Shown: positions 1-9,207, counted from the stretch's first letter. The stretch: DNA of 64,000 nt from JADKCL01 sp046329055 (GCA_046329055.1 JAXLVK010000005.1:37210-101209); one strand, 5' to 3'. Notes: generated by a model from the sequence alone, not told the origin. Numbers and translations: made by a program.

Positions 1-952
1 TGGTGAACATGGCCACGCAGCGCACGGGCTTCCCATTTCCGGGCAGGTTCACGGTATCGGCAAGCACATAGTAGTTCTTGTCGCAGAACCAGGCGAAGTC
101 GTGGACCTTTTCCTGGTGGAAATGAAGGGTCTTGTATTGGTCGGGGGCGAATTCTTGTTCCCAGATGCTTTCCTTGAGCGGCTTGTCCAGCATGATGCGG
201 CTCTCGCGTTCGCGTTCATTGATCCACTCGATCTCGGGGTCCCCGGCAGGCAGGTCGCCCGTTGCGCCGACCACATAGTTCTTGGGCACATCGATGAAGA
301 CGTCAAAGCTGCCGAATTCGCTGTAGAATTCGCCTTGGTCGAGGTAGGGGATGGGGTGCCAACCGTCGCGGTCATAGACGGCGGGCTTGGGGTACCATTG
401 GCAAATCTGGTACTGCTGATCGATGTGGCCGAGGCGGGAGAAGGAGTTGGGAATCTGCACACGGAAGGGTGTGGTGATCACCGTTTTGCCGCCCGGGAGG
501 ATGGGCTTCGCCAATGCGAGCTGCGCGATGTCCGGGTTTCCTTTCCAAGATGACCAAGTGCAGGGCTTGCCATCTTGGTGGAAATCAAGGCTGTCGATGT
601 AGCCACGTTCAGCCTTTGGCGCGTCGTGGTATTTGAGGCTGCCGTCCTCCTTTTTCTGCTTGGCAAATGCCGATGTCCGGTCCTTGTAGGCATTGGGCCA
701 CAGGTGGATGTAGATCGTGTCGAGGGTGTCGGACGAATTGTTCAGGTAGGTCATTTGCTCCGAAGCGGTCAGCTGATGCCGATTGTCATCGAGCCGGACA
801 TGGATTTCGTAGTCCACCTGCTGCTGGAAGTAACTGCTGTTACTTGCTTGCGTCCAAATCAGTTGGGTCGGAAAAAACGCCAAAATCAATAAAAAAAGGC
901 AGTTTTTGCTCGGGAGCAGAGGGCAATTCATCGGCATAGAAAGCAAATTCAT
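1..952 (-). CDS. M1 family metallopeptidase, N-terminal part (truncated by window edge)
   Basis: The reverse strand is open from an ATG at 952 to the window edge, giving about 317 residues. The start has a signal peptide: two early methionines, then the hydrophobic stretch CLFLLILAFF. The next region matches the N-terminal beta domain of Bacteroidota M1 aminopeptidases, with the family-like stretches YIHLWPNAYKDR, QICQWYPKPAVYD, HPIPYLDQGEFYSEFGSFDV and NYVVGATGDL. M1 enzymes are zinc aminopeptidases that remove N-terminal residues. The GxMEN and HExxH motifs would lie beyond the left edge, so catalytic competence cannot be judged. A second in-frame ATG at 931 is a possible alternative start. 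A TAnnTTTG box lies about 46 bases upstream. The exported location is inferred from the signal peptide. Confidence 0.88.
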   Translation of the reverse strand, partial: MNLLSMPMNCPLLPSKNCLFLLILAFFPTQLIWTQASNSSYFQQQVDYEIHVRLDDNRHQLTASEQMTYLNNSSDTLDTIYIHLWPNAYKDRTSAFAKQKKEDGSLKYHDAPKAERGYIDSLDFHQDGKPCTWSSWKGNPDIAQLALAKPILPGGKTVITTPFRVQIPNSFSRLGHIDQQYQICQWYPKPAVYDRDGWHPIPYLDQGEFYSEFGSFDVFIDVPKNYVVGATGDLPAGDPEIEWINERERESRIMLDKPLKESIWEQEFAPDQYKTLHFHQEKVHDFAWFCDKNYYVLADTVNLPGNGKPVRCVAMFT

Positions 953-997
953 CTAATTTCTGTGTTTAGAGCCCTCATCATTTTTCGGAAGGCTTTG

Positions 998-1005
998 CAA
1001 ATGTA
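998..1005 (-). promoter_or_regulatory. Bacteroidota -7 box (TACATTTG) for the M1 peptidase gene
   Basis: Read on the minus strand this is TACATTTG, an exact TAnnTTTG match, 45 bases before the ATG at 952. No clear TTTG -33 element is visible. The divergent gene at 1086 has only a one-mismatch box, TATATTGG, near 1016. Confidence 0.5.
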
Positions 1006-1085
1006 AACGGAATGACTATATTGGTATCCGTTCGGAGTGGTACGTGTTGAAATTGAGTAGGAATCGAACTGAGAAAGGTGGTGGT

Positions 1086-2771
1086 ATGAAGCTTGTTTAC
1101 GCTGGATTAAGAACCAAGTCATTCGTCGGTGTGTTGTTCGCCCTGATCGCGATCACCAGTTCGGCATACTCCCAAGGGAGTCAGAATGTGGTGCTGCGCA
1201 GCAACTGGGACAACAACGCGCTGCCTACGGTCGCGGGCTACCAATACAATGATGTTTGGGGCTACGCTGCTGCTGGCAGGGAATACGCATTCATCGGCTC
1301 CACAGTAGGGGTGCACGTGATCGACATCACAGTGCCGACAGCTCCTGTGCACCTTTTTCAATTGAACAGCGCTTGTGCCTCTTCTCGCTGGAGGGACTTT
1401 GCCACGTACCAGAACTACCTCTACGTCATCGCCGACAACTGCGCAGGTGCAGGTCTTCAGATTTACAACCTGAACACGCTCCCCGGCGCTGCCCCCACCC
1501 TCGTTTACAACAGCACCGCACACTTCACCTCCGCCCACACGATCTTCATCAATCCCAACAGCGGACGCATCTACATCGGTGGCGCGAATACGCAGATGAA
1601 TGGCGTGATCATCCTGGACATCCAAGGGCATCCCACGACCCCCACGATGGCTGCGACCTTCACCCTCGGTGCTTACACTCACGACATGTACGTCCACAAC
1701 GACACGCTGTACGCCTTCTTCGGCAGCTCAGGCGTGGGTTCGTTTGACCTCGTGAACCTCTCCTTCCCATACGCCATGGGCTATATCGCGGGTTATCCCG
1801 AGAGCGGCTATGCGCACAGCGGCTGGGGCATCAAAAACAACCGGAAGCTGGTTTGGCTGGACGAAACCTCTGACAAGGGCGTTCACGTGGCCGACATCGA
1901 GGATCCTTGGAACATCACTTGGCAGAACAACTTCCGTTCCGCCCTGCTTGCCCCCACGCATGTGAATTCTATGCCACACAATGCGGTCGCGGTAGGGGAC
2001 ATTTTATATGTCTCGTATTATCAGGACGGCTTGCAGGTCTGGAACATGGCCAATCCCGCCGCACCTGTGCGCTTGGGCTACTATGACACGAATACGAATG
2101 GGACCTATACCGGTATGTTCGGCGCTTGGGGCATACACCCGCCGCTTCCCTCAGGGAATATCTTGGTCTCCGACACTGAAAATGGCCTCTTTGTCCTGCA
2201 ATTGAATGCGGTCTTCCCTGTGCAATTCAGCTCCTTCGAGGTGGATGCGCTGCAAAACCGCGTGAACCTCCGCTGGACCACCCAATCTGAGAACAACTGC
2301 CAATCCTTCGAGATCGAGAGGTCTGCGGACGGGCTGGCCTTTTCCAAGATCGGCGAAGTGGCAGGAGCAGGCACCTCCAGTCTGCAGCACGACTACAGCA
2401 GCTTCGACGGCTCGCCCCTGCAAGGCAAGTCCTTCTACCGGATCAAGCAAGTCGATTTCGATGGCAATTCGCAGTACAGCGAAATCCGCGAGGTCGAGTA
2501 TGCTCCGGCAACCTTCTCCATGCGCAGCTACCCCAATCCGGCAGCAAGCGGCAGCGGTATCCGCCTTGCCATCGATGCGCAGGATGCAGCCGTTGCGGAA
2601 CTTGAAGTGTTCGACATGGTCGGTCGCCTGATGCACCGCGAGTCCGTGGACATCGTGCCGGGCACCCACTCCATCTACTGGCCTTCCACCGACTGGTCCA
2701 ATGGCACCTACATGGCGGTGCTCGCCTACGCAGGCAAGCAGGTGCAGGAGAAGATTGTCATCAGCAAGTAA
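1086..2771 (+). CDS. Choice-of-anchor B (LVIVD-repeat) family secreted protein with T9SS type A sorting domain
   Basis: 561 residues starting at MKLVYAGLR; an in-frame codon at 1044 is less likely because the signal peptide begins at 1086. After the signal peptide (ends near SSAYSQG) come LVIVD-type repeats that form a beta-propeller: VHVIDITVPTAPV, LQIYNLNTLPGAAP, GVIILDIQGHP and LQVWNMANPAAPVRLGYYDT. These are typical of the choice-of-anchor B family. A fibronectin-like segment (VNLRWTTQSENNCQSFEIERS) follows. The last 80 residues are a T9SS type A domain (SYPNPAASG ... VFDMVGRLM ... NGTYMAVL), which predicts export across the outer membrane and cell-surface attachment or release. The substrate is unknown. 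A strong hairpin follows the stop, so the gene is probably transcribed alone. Confidence 0.85.
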   Translation: MKLVYAGLRTKSFVGVLFALIAITSSAYSQGSQNVVLRSNWDNNALPTVAGYQYNDVWGYAAAGREYAFIGSTVGVHVIDITVPTAPVHLFQLNSACASSRWRDFATYQNYLYVIADNCAGAGLQIYNLNTLPGAAPTLVYNSTAHFTSAHTIFINPNSGRIYIGGANTQMNGVIILDIQGHPTTPTMAATFTLGAYTHDMYVHNDTLYAFFGSSGVGSFDLVNLSFPYAMGYIAGYPESGYAHSGWGIKNNRKLVWLDETSDKGVHVADIEDPWNITWQNNFRSALLAPTHVNSMPHNAVAVGDILYVSYYQDGLQVWNMANPAAPVRLGYYDTNTNGTYTGMFGAWGIHPPLPSGNILVSDTENGLFVLQLNAVFPVQFSSFEVDALQNRVNLRWTTQSENNCQSFEIERSADGLAFSKIGEVAGAGTSSLQHDYSSFDGSPLQGKSFYRIKQVDFDGNSQYSEIREVEYAPATFSMRSYPNPAASGSGIRLAIDAQDAAVAELEVFDMVGRLMHRESVDIVPGTHSIYWPSTDWSNGTYMAVLAYAGKQVQEKIVISK

Positions 2772-2796
2772 TCAAGACCATCTTGGTTGTATATCT

Positions 2797-2831
2797 CATC
2801 GGGCGGGCCACACGGTCCGCCCGATGTCTTT
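2797..2831 (+). terminator. Rho-independent terminator after the LVIVD protein gene
   Basis: The inverted repeat CATCGGGCGG / CCGCCCGATG (2797-2806 and 2817-2826) extends inward by GCC/GGT to about 13 pairs with an ACAC loop. TCTTT follows. It lies 26 bases after the stop at 2771. Confidence 0.7.
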
Positions 2832-3170
2832 CAGACCGACTGCCACATCGACTTCCGATAGGCGGAGGCATCAGATCAAACGAGATGCTGAGTTGGGGAA
2901 TTCCCAAAAATGAATCGGGTCAGGTGACAAAGTTTTGGGAGTACTTCGTCGCTGCCCTGACCCGGCTCTGTGAAAGATTTGGGAAAAAGTAAAATACTTT
3001 GCATCAGAAAGATAGGGAGATTCGGGCGGAATTCAAGCACCAATTTCGAAAATTTGTTTTCAACAGGATGGGCATATCCGGCCCTGCATCGGCCTCCTTC
3101 AAAATCCCGGAGATGTCCTCCACAATCCCGTCATTGCTTGCTAATTTCGCCCCGGAAATCATTCTTCCTC
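2832..3170. other. Gene-free stretch before the TonB receptor
   Basis: About 340 bases with no convincing gene. The reading frame of the receptor is open back to 2970, but those 67 codons look non-coding and precede a clear signal peptide at 3171. A near-match -7 box, TAATTTCG, lies around 3142-3149. Confidence 0.5.
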
Positions 3171-5537
3171 ATGCGTCGCACCCTCTCCTTTTTGATCCTT
3201 TGCTTTGTCGCCGTGGCTGCATTCGGGCAGGACTACACCCAGAACATTCGCGGCATCATCAAGGACAAGGAGTCACAGGCACCCTTGGAGGGGGCATCGG
3301 TGGTTTTGTTGCAGGGGGACTCCTTGCTTGGCGGCTCCTACACGGATGCGGACGGGCGTTTTCGCATCACATCGGTGCGGGCGGGTCGCTACACCTTGCG
3401 GATCTTGTACGTGGGCTATGAACCCGCGACCATTCCCAACATCGTGGTGAACACGGGCCGGGAGGAGGTCCTGAACATCAGCCTCACAGAGGCGGTCATC
3501 ACCACGGACACGGTCGAAATCGTCGCAGGGAAAAAGGAGGAGGCCCGCAACGAGATGGCCCTGTTGAGTTCCCGCCAATTCACCATCGATGAGACGCGGC
3601 GCTACGCAGGTTCCTGGAACGACCCCGCCCGGATGGCCAGCAACTTCGCGGGCGTCATGCCCAACAACGACTCCCGCAACGACATCATCATCCGTGGCAA
3701 CTCACCCAGCGGCGTCCTGTGGCGGTTCAACGGCATCGACATCCCCAACCCGAACCATTTCGCGACCTTCGGCACCACGGGCGGCCCGGTCTCCATGCTC
3801 AACAACAACGTCCTCGACAACAGCGACTTCATGTCCGGGGCTTTCCCAGCGGAGTATGGCAATGCCTTGAGCGGGGTATTTGACCTGAAAATGCGGAAAG
3901 GGAATGACGAGCAATTCGAGTTCCTCGGCCAGTTTGGCTTCAATGGCCTCGAATTCATGGCTGAGGGGCCGATTTCCCGCAAGACAGGGGCCTCCTTCCT
4001 GATCAACTACCGCTACTCCACGCTGGAGTTGATGAAAAAGCTGGGCATCAAGTTCGGCACGAGCGCCCAGCCCAAGTACCAAGACATGTCCTTCAATTTC
4101 TACCTGCCTGCTGGCAAGGCGGGGACATTTTCGGTCTTTGGGGTGGGTGGATTGAGCCATGCCTTGGTGCTGGACAGCGAGCGGGACACGGCGGATTTTT
4201 TCGGTCCGGCTGGCAATGACATCGACTACGGCACCAATACCGGGGTGGTGGGTTTGCAGCACCAGATCTTCATTGGCAAGAGCACTTTCCTCCGGCAAAC
4301 CGTCTCGGCCCAAGGGGCGACCCAAGGCACCACGGTGGACAAGGTGGACCGCAGCACGCTCATTGCAACGCCATTTTACCGCAACGACTCCTGGCAGGCT
4401 AAGTTCAGCTACAACTTCCTGCTCAATTCCAAGATCAGCACCCGGCATACGCTCCGTGCGGGGGCATTCGTGGACCGGCTGAAATTTTCGCTTTACGACA
4501 GCATCTTCCCAGATACCACGATTGGATGGCGGACATTGACCGGAGTGGATGGGGCGTCGGTGTTGTTCCAGCCCTATGTTCAGTGGAAATGGCGGCCCTT
4601 CGAGCGGCTGAATGTGACAGGCGGATTGCATTATCAGCTCTTCGCCTTCAACATGTCCCAGGCGATCGAGCCACGCGCGGCAGTGAAGTGGGCCTTCAGC
4701 AAGCGGCAATCCATCGGCCTTGCCTATGGCGAACACAGTCAGTTGCAGCCGACCTACACCTATTATATACAGACGCGGCTCCCGGATGGCACCTACCGCT
4801 CCACCAACACCGACCTGGGTTTCACGCATAGCCGGCACCTGGTCCTGGGATATGATTGGAGCATGAGCAAGGATTTCCGCTTGAAGGCCGAGGCCTATTA
4901 CCAGCAACTCCGGGGTGTTCCGGTGGAGACAGGCAAGCGCAGCTCCTATTCCTTGATGAATGAGGGCTCCGACTACGTGGTCTCAGTCCGGGACAGTCTG
5001 GGCAATGCTGGACAGGGTAGAAATTATGGGATAGAACTGACGATTGAGAAATTCTTCGGCAAGGGTTATTACTTCCTGCTGACCACGACCCTGTTCCAAT
5101 CGCAGTACACCGGCAGTGACAGCATCTGGCGAAACACTGCCTTCAACAACCAGCATACCCTGACGCTTTTGGGGGGGTATGAATACCGTTTCGGAAAGCG
5201 CAAGCGGCTGCTTCTGGGAGTGGACGGGCGCATCGCAACGGCGGGTGGCAAGTGGTACACCCCGATCGACACCGTCGCCTCTCAGGGCACTGTTTTGGGC
5301 GTCTATGACCAAAGCAAGGCCTTTTCCGAGCGCCTGAAGGACTATTTCCGCACAGACATCCGGGTGAAATTCCGCCTCAACAGCCGCAAGGTGAGCCAGG
5401 AATGGGCCCTCGACATCTCGAATGTGTTCAATACCCAGAACCCGCTCAACGTCGTCTATGACGTGCCCTCCAAGTCCCTGCGGACCAATTACCAGATCGG
5501 ATTTTTTCCGGTGATCCAGTACCGGGTGGAGTTTTAG
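3171..5537 (+). CDS. TonB-dependent outer-membrane receptor with carboxypeptidase-like N-terminal domain
   Basis: 788 residues. The start is placed at MRRTLSFLILCFVAVAAFGQ, a standard signal peptide. Residues about 22-105 are a CarboxypepD_reg-like domain (IRGIIKDKESQAPLEGASVVL ... LRILYVGYEPATIPN) of the kind at the front of SusC-type receptors. A plug domain follows (NDIIIRGNSPSGVLWRFNGIDIPNPNHF, then FPAEYGNALSGVFDLKMRKG). The rest is a beta-barrel ending in aromatic residues (VIQYRVEF). Such receptors import large ligands using TonB/ExbBD energy. No SusD partner is adjacent, so this is a stand-alone receptor and its ligand cannot be told. It is followed by an intergenic promoter for the next gene, not an operon partner. 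Confidence 0.9.
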   Translation: MRRTLSFLILCFVAVAAFGQDYTQNIRGIIKDKESQAPLEGASVVLLQGDSLLGGSYTDADGRFRITSVRAGRYTLRILYVGYEPATIPNIVVNTGREEVLNISLTEAVITTDTVEIVAGKKEEARNEMALLSSRQFTIDETRRYAGSWNDPARMASNFAGVMPNNDSRNDIIIRGNSPSGVLWRFNGIDIPNPNHFATFGTTGGPVSMLNNNVLDNSDFMSGAFPAEYGNALSGVFDLKMRKGNDEQFEFLGQFGFNGLEFMAEGPISRKTGASFLINYRYSTLELMKKLGIKFGTSAQPKYQDMSFNFYLPAGKAGTFSVFGVGGLSHALVLDSERDTADFFGPAGNDIDYGTNTGVVGLQHQIFIGKSTFLRQTVSAQGATQGTTVDKVDRSTLIATPFYRNDSWQAKFSYNFLLNSKISTRHTLRAGAFVDRLKFSLYDSIFPDTTIGWRTLTGVDGASVLFQPYVQWKWRPFERLNVTGGLHYQLFAFNMSQAIEPRAAVKWAFSKRQSIGLAYGEHSQLQPTYTYYIQTRLPDGTYRSTNTDLGFTHSRHLVLGYDWSMSKDFRLKAEAYYQQLRGVPVETGKRSSYSLMNEGSDYVVSVRDSLGNAGQGRNYGIELTIEKFFGKGYYFLLTTTLFQSQYTGSDSIWRNTAFNNQHTLTLLGGYEYRFGKRKRLLLGVDGRIATAGGKWYTPIDTVASQGTVLGVYDQSKAFSERLKDYFRTDIRVKFRLNSRKVSQEWALDISNVFNTQNPLNVVYDVPSKSLRTNYQIGFFPVIQYRVEF

Positions 5538-5642
5538 GGACCGGGATTCCGGCTGTCGCCCGAAGTTCGCCTCTCCGACCATGTCCGAACCATGTAATCC
5601 CGTTTGAAATTTGGGCGGGCGGGCAAAACTTGGTGCGATAAA

Positions 5643-5673
5643 TTTGCTTCCAATCCTCGGATTTGTAACTTTG
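5643..5673 (+). promoter_or_regulatory. Bacteroidota sigma promoter TTTG-N19-TAACTTTG
   Basis: TTTG at 5643-5646 and TAACTTTG at 5666-5673 are separated by 19 bases, matching the Bacteroidota -33/-7 pattern. It lies about 80 bases before the gene at 5754. It is the best-formed promoter in the window. Confidence 0.65.
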
Positions 5674-5753
5674 ACGCTTCTCCGATGGAGGGTGTAAAGA
5701 CCACTGAAAACAAGGCCATTGAGCCTTTCAAAGCGGAAAAATAGATGCTTGAC

Positions 5754-7142
5754 ATGAGAAAATCGCTTTTGTTGTTGGCAGCGGTGACGGTGGGTTTGGG
5801 AATGATGGCGCAAACGCCTGCCCCTGCCTGCGGTCCCTACAAGTTTCCCAGCTACAATGCGGCTGACTCCGCTGGAGCCAAGAGCTCCGGGGAAAACCTC
5901 TTCGAACTCAGCCAGGAATATCCCACCACCTTGCCCGCCAAGCCGAGCATGGCTTGGGACAAGACGGACTTCCGTGCGGGTCCCGGTGGATTCATGAAGC
6001 AGGTGCTGGACTATTGCTGGGAAGGCATGGACAGCGCCAAATGGGCCGGCCAAAACAACTCGGTCCGCAAGTGGTACAATGCCCCTTGGCTGGACTACGG
6101 CTACGCTGGCCGCGAATTCGTGCACGGTCTGCGCATGGATCGCACCTCGTATCCCAACGACTTGTTCATCACACAGCCGACCAAGCATCGGAACTACTCC
6201 ATCACCTACTACAATGACCTCGCGGCCTATACCTTGGGTCAAGTCTGGTGCGATCCCAAGAAACCCGATCCCAAGAAGGCTTCCTTCCCGGTGGGTTCCG
6301 TTTGGTTCAAGATGGTCTTCACCACCGCCGACACAGCCGAGGCACCGTATCTGTTGAATGCAATGGAATGGACCGCCTTCGTGGAAAAAGGCGCTGACCA
6401 GCCTATCGAACCCAAGAAACTCCAAAAGGTGCGCCTGATCGAGGTGGACTTTGGCGTTCGCACGGCTGCAAAAGAGGCAGTCAACGGCTGGGTCTTCGGT
6501 GTGTATGTCTTCGAAGGCCACAAGCAAGGCGCGACCTACAAGGACAAGCTCGTTCCGATCGGTCTGCAATGGGGCAACGATCCCGGCCTGACTCCGACGC
6601 AAGCCCGCAACGGCGAGCCCCTCAAGGAGACTTGGGTGAACACCAACGTCTGGAAAGTCGATGATCCCCGGAGCTCCTTGGTTCAGAACATGGGCTGGGG
6701 CTACCGCCTCCAAGGACCTGTTGGTGATCGTGGCTCCTCCATCATGTCACAGCACATGACCGCTGGATGGCCTCCGGCTCCGACCTCTGCCCCCAATGGC
6801 ACTCCCGTGGACTCCATCCTGAAGTGGCACCGCAACCTCGGCCCCAATGCCGTCTTCCAACCCGGTCAAATATCGCTCGACTACAGCTTGGAACTCATGG
6901 ACGGTATCCGCAACCATGCCATCGCAGGCGGCGACTCGGTGCTGGGTGCGCAGTATGACGAGATTCTCAAGGGCATGTTGGGGTTCCAACCCAAGAAGCC
7001 GGGTGAAGCCGCTACTGAAGAAGAAGCTGCCATCCACGTGGACGAAGGTCTCGAAGGTCGCAACCTCTTTGTCTTCATCGGCTTCATCGCACTGTTGCTG
7101 GTGCTCGTGGGCTTGCTCGTCTTCAACTTCATGAGGAAGTAA
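5754..7142 (+). CDS. Unrecognised exported protein with C-terminal membrane anchor
   Basis: About 462 residues from MRKSLLLLAAVTVG; an ATG three codons earlier at 5745 is possible. There is a clear signal peptide (ending near MMAQ), a long soluble region and one C-terminal transmembrane helix (FVFIGFIALLLVLVGLLVFNF) with a short basic tail. The soluble part is rich in Trp, Tyr and Pro and has distinctive blocks: APWLDYGYAGREFVHGLRMDR, YTLGQVWCDPKKPDPKKASF, VEVDFGVRTAAKEAVNGWVFG and GWGYRLQGP. These look like conserved family blocks, but I do not recognise a named domain. The topology predicts a large extracytoplasmic domain held by one helix. The gene has its own promoter and terminator, so it is probably monocistronic. 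A function cannot be assigned. Confidence 0.8.
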   Translation: MRKSLLLLAAVTVGLGMMAQTPAPACGPYKFPSYNAADSAGAKSSGENLFELSQEYPTTLPAKPSMAWDKTDFRAGPGGFMKQVLDYCWEGMDSAKWAGQNNSVRKWYNAPWLDYGYAGREFVHGLRMDRTSYPNDLFITQPTKHRNYSITYYNDLAAYTLGQVWCDPKKPDPKKASFPVGSVWFKMVFTTADTAEAPYLLNAMEWTAFVEKGADQPIEPKKLQKVRLIEVDFGVRTAAKEAVNGWVFGVYVFEGHKQGATYKDKLVPIGLQWGNDPGLTPTQARNGEPLKETWVNTNVWKVDDPRSSLVQNMGWGYRLQGPVGDRGSSIMSQHMTAGWPPAPTSAPNGTPVDSILKWHRNLGPNAVFQPGQISLDYSLELMDGIRNHAIAGGDSVLGAQYDEILKGMLGFQPKKPGEAATEEEAAIHVDEGLEGRNLFVFIGFIALLLVLVGLLVFNFMRK

Positions 7143-7161
7143 GGCAGACCACCTATTCATG

Positions 7162-7200
7162 GCGACCTGCTACCTGAGGGTGGCAGGTCGCTGTGTTTTA
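7162..7200 (+). terminator. Hairpin terminator between convergent genes
   Basis: GCGACCTGCTACC (7162-7174) pairs with GGTGGCAGGTCGC (7179-7191), a 13-bp stem with loop TGAG and one wobble pair. TGTTTT follows. It sits between the stops at 7142 (+) and 7198 (-) and could act in both directions. Confidence 0.75.
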
Positions 7201-7644
7201 TGGCTGACCGAAATGCCTTCGATAGATCGGGCGGCGGTACCGGAATTGGAACCAAAGCACCGGAAAGAGCAGCCAATCAAGCAGGAAGAAGTTCGTGCCG
7301 TATTGGACGTCATCGATGATGTGGGTTGTGCCCTCCAGTCGCTCGACCCGGTGGTCGTGCCGCCACAGCTTGATCGGAAATGGCATCATGTCGCCTTGGT
7401 CCACAAAATGGCAGCGGTCGTCATTGATTTCATAGTTTGAGAACCGATTCTTCCATTCCTGCCGAATGATGCCCAGCATCGTGACCTTGAGGTGGATGTA
7501 GCCATCCGGTTTTTCCGCTGGATCGGCATGGATGAGGTCGATGCGCATCCCCGGCGGGCTCAGCTTCAGGAGCAAGTTGTGGTCAAACCCCGCGAACACC
7601 TTTCGGGGTTCGCCCTTCACCGCAGTTTTGATCAAGAAGCGCAT
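7198..7644 (-). CDS. SRPBCC family protein
   Basis: 148 residues from MRFLIKTAVKG. Features of the START/SRPBCC ligand-binding fold are visible: an N-terminal strand with the family-like opening FLIKTAVKGEPRKVFAGFDHNLLLKLSPP, a central stretch TMLGIIRQEWKNRFSNYEINDDRCHFVDQGDMMPFPIKLWRHDHRV, and a C-terminal helix with the typical ending LFPVLWFQFRYR. The region VDQGDMMPFPIKLWRH resembles cyclase/dehydrase-type SRPBCC proteins that bind hydrophobic ligands, but the ligand is unknown. There is no signal peptide, so it is probably cytoplasmic. It stands alone, convergent with the gene at 5754 and ending just past a shared hairpin. Confidence 0.75.
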   Translation of the reverse strand: MRFLIKTAVKGEPRKVFAGFDHNLLLKLSPPGMRIDLIHADPAEKPDGYIHLKVTMLGIIRQEWKNRFSNYEINDDRCHFVDQGDMMPFPIKLWRHDHRVERLEGTTHIIDDVQYGTNFFLLDWLLFPVLWFQFRYRRPIYRRHFGQP

Positions 7645-8000
7645 ACATTCACCAACCCCGAGTTGGCCCAAAAGTTGCCGATTCTGTGGAAAAATCTGGG
7701 GATAAGGCGTCCTGCTGTGGCTGCATTATTGAAACTTGTTAAAGTTGTTAAGGCTTCTGGCGGACAATGAAAAAACGGCAACATTGGTGCAACAGAGCGC
7801 GTTCAACGGCTCAGTTCCCGGAGAAATCCGGTGTTTGAAACAGAAAGATTGATCGCCCGCAAGGGCAGTTTTTAGAAAGATATTTTGATTAAAAGCCCGA
7901 TCAGGGGTCGCGCAAGGCAAAGATTGTCGGCGCGACTCTGATTTTTAGGGGTACCCATTCCCAACAACCCAAGCCCCAAAATCGTAGCCGATCACCCCCC
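7645..8000. other. Gene-free stretch upstream of the SRPBCC gene
   Basis: No convincing reading frame in about 350 bases. It precedes the 50-bp tandem repeats and must hold the SRPBCC promoter, although no exact TAnnTTTG box is visible on the minus strand. Confidence 0.4.
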
Positions 8001-8123
8001 AAAGCACGCTTCGGCCACTCCAACATTCACCGTCAACGATCACCTCCCCCAAAGCAAGCATCGGCCACCCCAACATTCACCGTCAACGATCAGCTCCCCA
8101 AAGCACGCATCGGCCACTCCACT
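8001..8123. repeat. 50-bp tandem repeat, about 2.4 copies
   Basis: Unit 1 spans 8001-8050 and unit 2 8051-8100, each beginning AAAGCA(C/A)GC and containing CAACATTCACCGTCAACGAT. A partial third copy runs from 8100 to about 8122. The copies differ at a few positions. The period is not a multiple of three and no gene covers it. Confidence 0.75.
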
Positions 8124-8138
8124 GTCAACTATCCACTG

Positions 8139-8608
8139 TCACCTAAGCTCGAACCCCATCCTGTATCCTTCCAAGCTCATCAGCGGAACATTGGATCGGG
8201 AAAAGGTGCCTTGCCCGGCTGCTACCAGCTTGTCACGGTCATCCCTGAGCTCGGATTGGGCGTGAATCAAGGTCTTGCCGGGCACAGTGATCCACCCCGT
8301 CGCAGTGAGGCTTCCGCCTGTCACAGGCCGGAAAAGCTGTATGTTCATCGTTGCCGTCAACACGAATACCTCGCGCTCGATGGAGTTGGCAGCGAAAAAG
8401 GCGGCATCGTCCAGCATATTTTGAAGTACATGGAGCCGTGCAAGGAGCCTGCTGCATGGAAAAATTGGGGATTCACCTGCCAGGTCACTGTCGCCCGGGT
8501 GTCGGAGATGGCAACACGGTGCTTGGTCAGGGAATTGATGGCGGCACTTTCATTGTACATCCACTCCAAGCCCCTGTAATGGCGGGTGATTTCTGCGTCG
8601 GTATCCAT
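8139..8608 (-). pseudogene. PaaI-like hotdog thioesterase, frameshifted
   Basis: The two halves lie in different frames. From 8608 the first reads MDTDAEITRHYRGLEWMYN ... VTWQVNPQFFHAAGSLHGSMYFK. From about 8420 the second reads LDDAAFFAANSIEREVFVLTATMNIQLFRPVTGG and ends at 8139. Joined, they make a typical ~155-residue PaaI/hotdog acyl-CoA thioesterase, with the family stretch HGSMYFK(M)LDDAAFFAAN across the break. The slip is near 8415-8422, where AAAATATGCTG reads correctly if two bases are removed or one added. Everything else in the family match is intact, so a sequencing indel is as likely as a true pseudogene. Hotdog thioesterases hydrolyse acyl-CoA or aryl-CoA thioesters; the substrate here is unknown. 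Confidence 0.7.
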
Positions 8609-8713
8609 GCAGCAATCTTGGTCATTTGGGAGGCATTGTCAATGGTGTCGGGTGCATTTCCCTAAGAAATGGGCCGAATTCGTAAGTTCGTGTGAAAATC
8701 CTCCGGAAATCCC

Positions 8714-9207
8714 ATGAAGCAGCAATGGTTTTGGTTGGTGACCCTCGCATTCGTCCTGTCGTTCACGGCCTGCAAGCCCAAAGCGGAACAGCATCGAAGC
8801 CCACGCCTGACGAGCCTGTGGGTGTGGATGCCTCCGCCTGCCTGTGGACCGCCGCAACCAGCGAGTGTTTGTGGTGCCGAACTTGGTGGCGACCAGCGCC
8901 CTTCAAGGATTCCATTGCACGGTTGGATGGTGGCATCACGCTGGGGATTGTTTGGAGCTGAAAGTGAGCTATTCCGGCGGCTGCAGGACCATGACATCGA
9001 CCTGTATTGGGCTGGCGGCTGGGACAAATCCATTCCGGCAGTCGCGCACCTGAACCTTTCGCACCAAAGCAATGGTGACGGTTGCGAGGCCATCAAATCG
9101 GAGAAGCTCGGCTTCAACATCAAGCCGCTCCGCACGCCTCTGACAAGTCATCGTGGAAGTCCATGCCGAGGGCGTTCCCGATGCTCCGATTCAACTACAC
9201 TTACTGA
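8714..9207 (+). pseudogene. Lipoprotein of unknown function, several frameshifts
   Basis: It starts MKQQWFWLVTLAFVLSFTAC, a clear lipoprotein signal with lipobox FTAC. The frame then changes repeatedly. One frame gives SKPTPDEPVGVDASACLWTA, another RNQRVFVVPNLVATSALQGFHC and VSYSGGC, and the first frame returns with HDIDLYWAGGWDKSIPAVAHL. A last shift gives VEVHAEGVPDAPIQLH before a stop near 9207. Put together these resemble one compact Bacteroidota lipoprotein with a YSGGC...HDIDLYW pattern, but no frame is open throughout. At least four shifts are needed. It lies in the same stretch as the frameshifted thioesterase and the disturbed ddl start, so assembly errors are a strong alternative. 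The function is not recognised. Confidence 0.5.

Noticed and set aside
4983..6713. 576-codon minus-strand frame spanning the receptor end and the gene at 5754
   Set aside because: It crosses two well-supported plus-strand genes and a good promoter and has no domain.
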